Part shown: positions 56,483 through 64,000 of the stretch, in pieces | Numbering within the stretch: the stretch's first letter is position 1 | Layout: the number at the start of each line of letters is the position of its first letter | DNA from: Gelatoporia subvermispora B | Lineage: Eukaryota > Basidiomycota > Agaricomycetes > Polyporales > Gelatoporiaceae | Assembly (NCBI GenBank): GCA_000320605.2 | Contig: KB445805.1 | Location: 186,001 to 250,000, forward strand | Direction: 5' to 3' | DNA length: 64,000 nt | Notes under the pieces: model-generated | Seen by the model: only the letters and a program-made list of their open reading frames with translations | The model's database searches: none | Told to the model about the DNA's origin: nothing | Program-made: the position numbers and the translations under genes

Positions 56483-56703
56483 GACTGACGACGACGTGGC
56501 CCAGTGGCCTTCTACGGAAGGTCTGCCGGGTGCTCGGCCTGTACACCTCGAACTCCGTTCATGGCTCCCCGTACAACACTGGCGACTTGTACGATATTGC
56601 TTCTTAGTACAAACGGCTGGCGGCGATTACTGGCGACCTGGACCACTTCCAGCTCCGGTTCTTCTGAATCAGACGTCGCACAACCAGCACGCATGGTCAT
56701 ACC
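56483..56703 (+). pseudogene. Esterase-like exon remnant
   Basis: Corresponds to exon 12 of the complete paralogues, with the flanking splice sites still visible (CTCGCAG before 56483, C|GTGAG after 56703). Recognisable parts: TDDDVAQW, TEGLPG, a shifted frame with SPYNTGDLYDIAS, then a stop before YKRLAAITGDLD, and NQTSHNQHAWSYR. At least one frameshift and two stops make it non-functional. The other exons were not found nearby. Confidence 0.85.
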
Positions 56704-56910
56704 GTGAGTATCGGTGAAGGCGACCAGTCATGATCTGCGTGCACGTAGAAATCCGAGATTTTAGTGGATGATTCGTGTAGGATAAGGCGACCGGACATGA
56801 CCAGAGGAACTCGGTACTCTGTGTTTCCGCTGAAGGGGCTCAATAAGTGAGATTAATAACGGCTCTAGCTTAGTACCCATACAACCCATAACCCAAATAT
56901 CATAGCCATA

Positions 56911-58910
56911 TCACCTTGCATCCTCTATCCGTGGTGTATTCTGCCACGCCTCCTGCAGGTCCTCCGATGACTCGTCAACATATGGCAGAGAATGATGCTT
57001 TGGGCGATCAGTGAGATGGGGCGATGAGCTGTCCTGCTCCTCGTCGCTTCCGACGTCGAAGAGAAGCTCTCGGTGTTGTTGCGGGGTCGAAACAGTCTAT
57101 TTTTGCAGAAACATGAATAGGTATTTCAAAGCAGGATTCTTGACATGTATAAACGTACCGGGTCATACTCCAGACTTGCCCTCGACTCAGACACGCTCGT
57201 CAGCCTCTGCCGTTCCTCAAGATCTATATGGGGACCATCCTGGAGGGCAGCGCGGCCCGCGGCATCTTCTTCTTCATCCGTGATGGGGTTACCATGAGCG
57301 TCCAGCGGAACAGTGGCTTCTATGGACTTCCTGTACTTATGGTAGGTGTACAGGCAAATTCCTTCATGGAGTGAGACGTGCGCGTGTCACAATAAAGGGA
57401 GCTAGCATACCGCATGCAGTGATAGCGACACCAGTGATATTCAGCGGCGTCAAACGATCACCGAAGAACCACGCCGATATGGATATCGTGGTAACCTCCT
57501 TCGCAATCCCTGCTATTGACATGGGTACGACTCCTGCACGCTGCAATATGCTATTATATGTCAATATCCATCCCAAGAGATACTAGGTTTCACATACTAG
57601 TACTCGCTCACGACCATGCAGAATGCTAGGATCCCTGGAGAAATGAGGAAGAATGCCGTCTTGCAAAGTTGCCATACGCCTCCTTTGAAGAAGTGGCTGC
57701 TGAACACCTCAATCCACCCATCCACGAACAAGCTGATGGCGCCCAGCGTGATGCCCATGATGGGTGACAGCCAGAATAGGGTCGCGACGGGGTTGTTGAA
57801 CCCCATGTTCTTGCTGCGCAAAAGCAGCTGCGTGAGACTCCAGCGCAGCCCGCCGAGGGCGCTCGCGCTGATGACGAGCAGGAAGCCGTTGAGCACGAAG
57901 TGCGTCTCGGTGGCGACCATGAGGACGACGCCGGCGAAGATCAGGGCAATGACGCCGATGAGGCGCAGGGAGAATGTCTCAAGTTTGAAAATGAAGGCGA
58001 AGAGGAGCACGAAGATGAGGGAGGATGACTTGCACATCGCTGAATGAGAATGTTAGCATATCGCACGGAGCCCGCGACGCATTTGTCAATGCACAGACAG
58101 CCAGAAAATGGAGATTATCACTAGAAGCGTACTTACTGTAGAACGATAAAGTAATGATCGACAGTGAGACATTGGACGACCCGATGTCGAGCGCGGTAGT
58201 GATGCCAGTCGGGATGGCTTTTCGTCTATATGAAGTATGAGCCACGTTGCCTCATCCAGCGTAGCACAGTCATGGAAGAGCTTGAAGAGATGCCGTGTGA
58301 TTGTCCGTACGAAGACGATTCGTTGGCAACAACACTCTCACGTTGCAACGAGCACCGCATCCATCGACTAAGCAGGCGTACTCACACATAATCCGGACGA
58401 GATGGACTACGCTTAGGGCGGAAATGTTGCGGAAGCGTATATCGTAGCAAAGCTGCCAGACCGAATTGTATGAACATGTGCAGGGTCGTGACGAAAAAGG
58501 GGTATGGGAAGTTGAAATGGTCCTCCGAGAACATCCACTTGTTGTACACTGACAACAACGTGGCAAAGAAGAACCTTCACAAATCACTGTAAGCCCATTA
58601 CACGTACGCTCGCCTTGCATGAAAACAGCAAAGCCGACATCAGACACAGAGTAGACACGCACCACGATGCTATGAACAGCGCATTTATAAAGGCGTTCCG
58701 CCACCAAAGTCTCCGCTTCTCCGCCTCCGAGGCGATGTGCACCTGCTCATCGTAGTCGAGGTGGTCAATAACATTTCCATGTTCACGAGAGTTTCTTGGA
58801 GAGCTGGTAAGATATGCGTAGCCGTTGTTGTCGGGCTGGGGAGGCATGAGGAGGGAACATGGAGGGATGGCCGTGGGAACTTTGACCAGTTGCCGCAGAT
58901 CACATCTCAT
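56911..58910 (-). CDS. SLC35C2-like nucleotide-sugar/TPT-family transporter
   Basis: A multi-exon gene on the minus strand. The start is uncertain: ATG 58910 (MRCDLRQLVK...) or the in-frame ATG at 58847 (MPPQPDNNGYAYLTSSPRNS). A cytosolic leader is followed by RRLWWRNAFINALFIASWFF, ATLLSVYNKWMFSEDHFNFP and FFVTTLHMFIQFGLAALLRY, then AIPTGITTALDIGSSNVSLS, MCKSSSLIFVLLFAFIFKLE, TFSLRLIGVIALIFAGVVLM, SASALGGLRWSLTQLLLRSK, PGILAFCMVVSEY and VPMSIAGIAKEVTTISISAW. The GGxRWxLTQ and SIAGIxKEV blocks fit the SLC35C2 branch of the triose-phosphate-transporter family, which sits in the Golgi/ERGIC membrane and is linked to GDP-fucose or other sugar-nucleotide transport. The C-terminal tail is acidic and ends TPRIEDAR. 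Confidence 0.88.
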
Positions 58911-60679
58911 ATTCTGGATCTCAGATCCCTCCGCACTTCTGTAACGGGCACCGGAGTCGAGGGTCAGGCAAGGGAGATCGCGCTCAATACCAGCGGGCTG
59001 AACGCGGACATGACGGGCAAGGAAACCGGGTCGGGGGACCCGCTACAGGCGTTTAGTCTCCCGTAGGCAGACCTTTACTAGTGATCTATCGGAGGGGTAG
59101 GAGGACGATCACGATAAAGGTCTGCTTCATAATCCGACCTCGAGACCGTAGTACACGATTTCGCTCGCTTGGCGCTCTGCCGATGGATAGCCGAACCATG
59201 CCGGTGGCACGACTGTGGCTGCAGTAAGAGTCAGTTCTTCAACGGTGAACATTATGACCTTCCGTCCTCCATTGTCCACTTCAACGTGTCTCGCTCTAGC
59301 TCCGGTAAACGAATATCTCGCGGGCTCTCGGTCTAGATTTCTGTGGTATGATTCTATGTGCGCGGTATACCAGCCCTAGGATGATCCAAAGCGCTATGTC
59401 TCCGTATTCACCTCGTTAACAGCTGTACGAGGGCCGGGACATTTTCAGAAAGCGTCATAGGATCTTCGTGAAAGCATATGCGCTTATATGCACGTATACA
59501 TGCAATAGTGGTCAACACAGTCGCGCTAGACGTGTTGCAACACCGCGTCGACGCGCCTTGACAGAGTGGCGGCATGACTTCGGCTTTGCTCGGCTTGCGC
59601 GGCACAGTTCGGTAACTCCCGAAATCGTGTACTACGGGTTGGACCCTGGANNNNNNNNNNNNNNNNNNNNNNNNNNNNNNNNNNNNNNNNNNNNNNNNNN
59701 NNNNNNNNNNNNNNNNNNNNNNNNNNNNNNNNNNNNNNNNNNNNNNNNNNNNNNNNNNNNNNNNNNNNNNNNNNNNNNNNNNNNNNNNNNNNNNNNNNNN
59801 NNNNNNNNNNNNNNNNNNNNNNNNNNNNNNNNNNNNNNNNNNNNNNNNNNNNNNNNNNNNNNNNNNNNNNNNNNNNNNNNNNNNNNNNNNNNNNNNNNNN
59901 NNNNNNNNNNNNNNNNNNNNNNNNNNNNNNNNNNNNNNNNNNNNNNNNNNNNNNNNNNNNNNNNNNNNNNNNNNNNNNNNNNNNNNNNNNNNNNNNNNNN
60001 NNNNNNNNNNNNNNNNNNNNNNNNNNNNNNNNNNNNNNNNNNNNNNNNNNNNNNNNNNNNNNNNNNNNNNNNNNNNNNNNNNNNNNNNNAGCCGAACCAT
60101 GCCGGTGGCACGACTGTGGCTGCAGTAAGAGTCAGTTCTTCAACGGTGAACATTATGACCTTCCGTCCTCCATTGTCCACTTCAACGTGTCTCGCTCTAG
60201 CTCCGGTAAACGAATATCTCGCGGGCTCTCGGTCTAGATTTCTGTGGTATGATTCTATGTGCGCGGTATACCAGCCCTAGGATGATCCAAAGCGCTATGT
60301 CTCCGTATTCACCTCGTTAACAGCTGTACGAGGGCCGGGACATTTTCAGAAAGCGTCATAGGATCTTCGTGAAAGCATATGCGCTTATATGCACGTATAC
60401 ATGCAATAGTGGTCAACACAGTCGCGCTAGACGTGTTGCAACACCGCGTCGACGCGCCTTGACAGAGTGGCGGCATGACTTCGGCTTTGCTCGGCTTGCG
60501 CGGCACAGTTCGGTAACTCCCGAAATCGTGTACTACGGGTTGGACCCTGGAGTATGAAGCAGACTAACAGGCGTTGGTTCGTCGAAGAGTACAGGAGGTC
60601 GCTATCGATGTAATCTACGAGTGTCCAAATCGGGAAGCTTAGGTAACATGGCCGTTACAACTTCGTACTCGACCATGAG
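58911..60679. other. Region disturbed by a gap with duplicated flanks; no gene assigned
   Basis: 59189-59650 is identical to 60090-60551 (offset 901) on the two sides of an N run, so one copy is probably an assembly artefact. A minus-strand frame (VDNGGRKVIMFTVEEL...EIVYYGLEVGL, stop near 59133) and a plus-strand frame ending EIVYYGLDPGV (stop near 60556) have related tails in inverted orientation. No upstream exons were identified for either. Confidence 0.5.
59651..60089. other. Assembly gap (N run, 439 positions)
   Basis: Undetermined bases, flanked by two identical 462-bp sequences as at the first gap. Confidence 0.95.
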
Positions 60680-60687
60680 CCTTAGCT

Positions 60688-61216
60688 AGGACCCGGGCAG
60701 CTCCCCTGTAGGTAAGGCCCCGGCGAGACCCTAAAATAGCCTCAAATATGCAACGATTTGGGTGCAAAATATGCTACGGGTGCCCTAGGCTAGTCACGGA
60801 GTCACATCACATGCTCGGATATGACGCACTTGGTCACGCTTTGTCACGCCCCTCCCAAGCGTAGAATTCGTGCTTGCAGCTCATGTTTCTGTGAAGCTAT
60901 ATTACAAATATCAAAGCCACAGAACGGTACACAAAAGAAAAGCATTTGCACGAGCCACAGAGCGGAACAGTGCCACTTGTGGTGCGCGGTAGCCATGTGG
61001 CGAGTGGTCACCAGTGCCTGCAAGACGCGTCGTGCCAGCCACCAGTGCCTGCAAGACGCGTCGTGCCAGCCACCTGACCCGAAAATATGCAATGGGGGCC
61101 GTAGGCTTCCGGATTTTTGGCCTCAAATATGCTAAAAATGGACAAGGATTTTGTGATTTCGGGGGGGTCAAATATGCTAACTGGGGCCTTACCTAATAGG
61201 GAGCTGCCCGGGTCCT
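60688..61216. mobile_element. hAT-like non-autonomous transposon, short copy (MITE)
   Basis: 529 bp with ends AGGACCCGGGCAGCTCCC and its complement. It is flanked by perfect 8-bp direct repeats CCTTAGCT (60680-60687 and 61217-61224). It matches the long copy at 46223-47461 along GGTAAGGCCCC...GGGGCCTTACC with few differences. A roughly 29-bp stretch (CCAGTGCCTGCAAGACGCGT...) is tandemly doubled near 61010-61070. Non-coding. Confidence 0.92.
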
Positions 61217-61309
61217 CCTTAGCTTCCGTTCTCTAGGAGGTTTAACATAGATTGCGACAGGATGCAGAACGGTGACAGTAGATTGGTGTGATCAAGAGAA
61301 GTACAAGAG

Positions 61310-61704
61310 ATGATTTATATTAAATGCGCAGATCTAGAACGGGCGACGAAGTCGCCGTCAACACCTCAGACGGATCGGAAAGTCTGATTGCATTATGTAC
61401 CTAGAACGGGCGACGAAGTCGCCGTCAACACTAAGGTACAATCAGTCTCGGTACATGTACTCGTAGTGTAACTATACTCACCCTCAGACGGATCGGAAAG
61501 TCTGAGGGCCTCTACTGTACGAAAGCGAGAAAACAAGAAAACGAGAGATTACATAAGAACTATACAGTTTCGACGGAAGTATCGTATGTTGGATCGAACA
61601 TACTGACATAACCAGCAAGTTTCCTAATCGGGAGATGGCACGCCGCCACACTCGCGCCGTTGCGCGCCGTTGCGCGGGGCGGGGTCCGCTCTTGAAATCC
61701 AACA
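61310..61704 (-). repeat. 3' LTR of the Ty1/copia element (outer boundary not determined)
   Basis: On the minus strand the sequence after the pol stop is the purine tract GGGGGAG, followed at once by TGTTGGATTTC at 61704, the usual start of a copia LTR. The other end is not visible, so the left coordinate is approximate. The LTR holds two direct repeats: a 31-nt unit with hairpin GGCGACGAAGTCGCC at 61334-61364 and 61401-61431, and a 24-nt unit with stem TCAGAC/GTCTGA at 61364-61387 and 61482-61505. Confidence 0.7.
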
Positions 61705-61711
61705 CTCCCCC

Positions 61712-64000
61712 TCAAGACGGACGCAGGCCCAGAGCGCGGGCGAAATGCTTGGCCTTTGGGCTGGGGAGCGGTTTCGTAAGAGTATCCGCAATCATATCGT
61801 CGGTGGGGCAATATTCGAGAGATACCTTCCCTTCTTCTACGACCCAACGAATGAAGTGGAAGCGTATATCGATATGCTTAGTGCGCGCATGGAATTGATC
61901 GTTCTGGGCGAGGGCGATGGCTGATTGGTTGTTGGACTTGAGAGGCAAGGTTTCGGCCGGCACCATGAAGACTTCGGAAACAAAAGCGCGCAGCCAGATG
62001 GCTTCCTTTGCGGCGTGCGTCGCAGCGACATATTCAGCCTCGGTTGTCGACAGCGCCACGATTTCTTGCCTTTTAGAGCTCCAAGACACAGCTCCTCCAC
62101 CGACGAGAAAGACATAGCCCGAAATAGCGTGTCGATCCTCGTGTGACATTCCATCCGCATCAGAATACCCAACGAGCCCGTCTTTGTGCCCTCCCAGTAC
62201 AAGCCACCAGTCGCGGGTCCCTTTCAAGTATCGGAAGACTCTCTTTACGGCGTCCCAGTGCACCTTCCCGGGGTTCTCTGAAAAACGCGCTAGGACGCTC
62301 ACAGCATACGTGATATCCGGGCGCGTACCGAGCGCCGCATACATCAGTGACCCGATGGCCTCGCGGTATGGAACATCGCGCATCTCAGCGAATTCACGTG
62401 GTGTCGTGGGGCCTTGGGACTTGTCAAGGTGTGCGTGGGCATTTATCGGCGAGGAAACTGGTTTCGAGTCGGCAAGTCCAAAACGGCTCAAGATCGAATC
62501 TACGTATGAGTGCTGCGACAGGGAGATCGTGCCCGCGTCTTCGTCACGTTTGACTTCGATGCCGAGTAACCAGTGGATGGCGCCTAGATCGGTCATTTCT
62601 AACCGGGCCTTGAGTCTACCTTTAAAGCGTACAAGCAGTTCGACGGAGTTTGCGACAAGAGTGAGGTCATCGACGTGCACAGCGAGAGTAATGAAGTCGC
62701 CATTAGGCTGGTGAATGTAGAACACGGCATGGTCAACCTCGCAGCAAGTGAGCCCGATGTCGATGAGTATTGCCCAGAGAGTTTGGTACCAGCGACGGCC
62801 GCTCTGTTTCAAACCGTAAATAGCTTTAAGCAAACGAAGCACCTTCCCGACACTATCGGGTGCGTGGTAGCCGGGAGGTTGGGACATGAAGATCTGCTCG
62901 TTCTCATCCAGCTTGCCATATAGGAACGCGCTCTTTACGTCCATCTGGTGCGCTGGCCAACCATTTTGAGCTGCAAGCGCTAGGATAGTGCGAATGGACG
63001 TCAGCTTAGCTACGGGGGCAAAAGTGTCAAAGTAATTGACGCCTGGCACTTGCGTAAACCCCTGGGCGACTAGTCTGGCCTTATACTTCTCAATATCTCC
63101 TGACATGTTCTTCTTTATTTTGAATACCCATTTGCTGCCGACAATGTTCGCGCTCTCCGGTCTGTCGACGAGCTTCCAGGTTTCTGCCTTTTCGAGTCGC
63201 ACTAATTCCTCTGCAACGGCTTCTTCCCATCTGATCCAGTCTGGGCGTCTCTTCGCCTCAGCTAAGTTTCGCGGTTCAAGCCCCTCCGCGTCGGATATCG
63301 CGGTGGACATCGCATATTCATCGACCACTCCCCCAGGGTACTGTAACTCTGCTGTGGTGGCTATCTCGGCTGGTAACTGTAGGCCTGGTGGTATGTTCTC
63401 GGTATTTTCGCCTTCAAGGATCCTCTGGATGTATGCACTTGGTTTCCGTGTTCGACTTGGGCGGATTGACGGCTGTTGACTCTGTATGCTGTCGCCGGGA
63501 GCGCTCTGCTCGACTGTTTTGCTAGGCTCGACGTCAGACTCGACATCTTCATCGTCGTTACTCTCCCCCTCGAGCTGCGCACACGGCGCTTCTTGAGCCT
63601 GCAGCTGGAAGACCACCGTCCTCTCCACGGTTATGGTTCTAGTCGTAGGCCAGTAAATTCGCTGCCCCTGGCTGTTCAAGTCGATCCCTACCCAACGCCC
63701 CTCACGCGTGCGCCCGTCGAGCTTTGATCCAGAGGGGTCGTGCACCCAGACTTGGCATCCGAACGCGTGCGCGCCAGAGATATCAGGCTTGACTCCAAAA
63801 GCCACCTCGTACGGCGTGGTGTCTTTGCCGAGGGGCTTGGTCGTCATGCGGTTCTTCAACCAAGTAGCGTGCATGACGGCCTCGCCCCAGAGGTTCTTAG
63901 GCAGACCGCTGTCGTGGAGCATTGCCCGTACGCGGCTAAGCAACACGCCGTTCAGCCGTTCTGCGACGCCGTTTTCCTGTGGGGTGTCATGCACCGTAAG
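61712..64000 (-). CDS. pol: Ty1/copia retrotransposon polyprotein: integrase end, reverse transcriptase, RNase H (5' part outside window)
   Basis: An open frame with no interruption runs from the right window edge to the stop at 61712, just before the polypurine tract. At the edge it reads TVHDTPQENGVAERLN, the last integrase motif, then a GKDTTPYEVAFGVKPD C-terminal region and a Ser/Thr-rich linker. The reverse transcriptase shows WVFKIKKNMSGDIEKYKARL, GVNYFDTFAPVAK, QMDVKSAFLYG, AIYGLKQSGRRWYQ and the catalytic VHVDDLTLV. RNase H shows GYSDADGMSHEDRHAISGYV and STTEAEYVA. The third acidic position, usually DNQSAI, reads NNQSAI, which could impair RNase H. Gag, protease and most of the integrase lie outside the window. 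Confidence 0.95.
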   Translation of the reverse strand, partial: LTVHDTPQENGVAERLNGVLLSRVRAMLHDSGLPKNLWGEAVMHATWLKNRMTTKPLGKDTTPYEVAFGVKPDISGAHAFGCQVWVHDPSGSKLDGRTREGRWVGIDLNSQGQRIYWPTTRTITVERTVVFQLQAQEAPCAQLEGESNDDEDVESDVEPSKTVEQSAPGDSIQSQQPSIRPSRTRKPSAYIQRILEGENTENIPPGLQLPAEIATTAELQYPGGVVDEYAMSTAISDAEGLEPRNLAEAKRRPDWIRWEEAVAEELVRLEKAETWKLVDRPESANIVGSKWVFKIKKNMSGDIEKYKARLVAQGFTQVPGVNYFDTFAPVAKLTSIRTILALAAQNGWPAHQMDVKSAFLYGKLDENEQIFMSQPPGYHAPDSVGKVLRLLKAIYGLKQSGRRWYQTLWAILIDIGLTCCEVDHAVFYIHQPNGDFITLAVHVDDLTLVANSVELLVRFKGRLKARLEMTDLGAIHWLLGIEVKRDEDAGTISLSQHSYVDSILSRFGLADSKPVSSPINAHAHLDKSQGPTTPREFAEMRDVPYREAIGSLMYAALGTRPDITYAVSVLARFSENPGKVHWDAVKRVFRYLKGTRDWWLVLGGHKDGLVGYSDADGMSHEDRHAISGYVFLVGGGAVSWSSKRQEIVALSTTEAEYVAATHAAKEAIWLRAFVSEVFMVPAETLPLKSNNQSAIALAQNDQFHARTKHIDIRFHFIRWVVEEGKVSLEYCPTDDMIADTLTKPLPSPKAKHFARALGLRPS

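Noticed and set aside
59408..60280. Long open frames spanning the N run at 59651-60089
   Set aside because: The length comes from undetermined bases; the known parts have no domain support.
61333..61505. Direct repeats considered as a CRISPR array
   Set aside because: Only two copies of each unit, in a eukaryotic LTR, with no regular spacers.

Overview
The window is nuclear DNA of a filamentous basidiomycete, most likely an Agaricomycete and plausibly a wood-decay polypore. The evidence is: short (about 45-100 nt) GT-AG introns in nearly every gene, basidiomycete-type gene content (an intron-rich P450, expanded esterase-like genes, F-box and zinc-finger orphans), a TAF12-ILV6-PDK1-COG5 set of conserved eukaryotic genes, and several classes of eukaryotic transposon. 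There are no operons or bacterial signals. I rebuilt gene models by hand from splice sites. Most conserved genes close in frame, but exon ends are predictions.

Layout. 1-1002: 5' part of a type-B carboxylesterase gene (minus). 2684-3864: TAF12 (minus), with a tRNA-Val(AAC) just upstream at 4000-4072. 4297-6962: a Tc1/mariner DD34E transposon with perfect inverted ends, disturbed by an assembly gap with duplicated flanks. 8600-9895: an atypical protein kinase. 11599-14007: a 14-exon esterase-like gene. 15339-15962: a DUF1348/SnoaL-like protein. 18193-22917: a triad of zinc-finger gene, F-box/propeller gene and paralogous zinc-finger gene. 23280-24758: ILV6. 25106-28401: PDK1-type kinase. 31013-33150: a 12-exon P450. 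33333-36701: COG5. 37396-39429: a glycine/methionine-repeat protein. 39671-39775: esterase remnant. 41518-42219 and 42828-43874: two orphan genes, the second with a possible nuclease motif. 46223-47461: hAT-like non-autonomous element. 49313-51708: a third esterase-like gene. 56483-56703: another esterase remnant. 56911-58910: an SLC35C2-like transporter. 59189-60551: a second gap with duplicated flanks. 60688-61216: second hAT-like element. 61712-64000: Ty1/copia pol running off the window.

The most unusual content is the esterase-like family. Three genes and two remnants are scattered over 57 kb. They share intron positions, including a 13-nt microexon that carries the oxyanion-hole motif. 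In the two complete copies the catalytic serine is replaced by asparagine and the expected catalytic histidine is absent, although the rest of the reading frame, the signal peptide and the Cys residues are preserved. This looks like an expanded, maintained family of catalytically dead secreted esterase-fold proteins, analogous in logic to neuroligin-type pseudo-esterases. The P450 likewise carries its I-helix and heme-Cys motifs on 14-nt and 11-nt microexons, so automatic annotation of this region is likely to be wrong at the functionally decisive residues.

The conserved genes are housekeeping functions (transcription, valine/isoleucine synthesis, lipid-linked signalling, Golgi traffic, sugar-nucleotide transport) and do not form one pathway.
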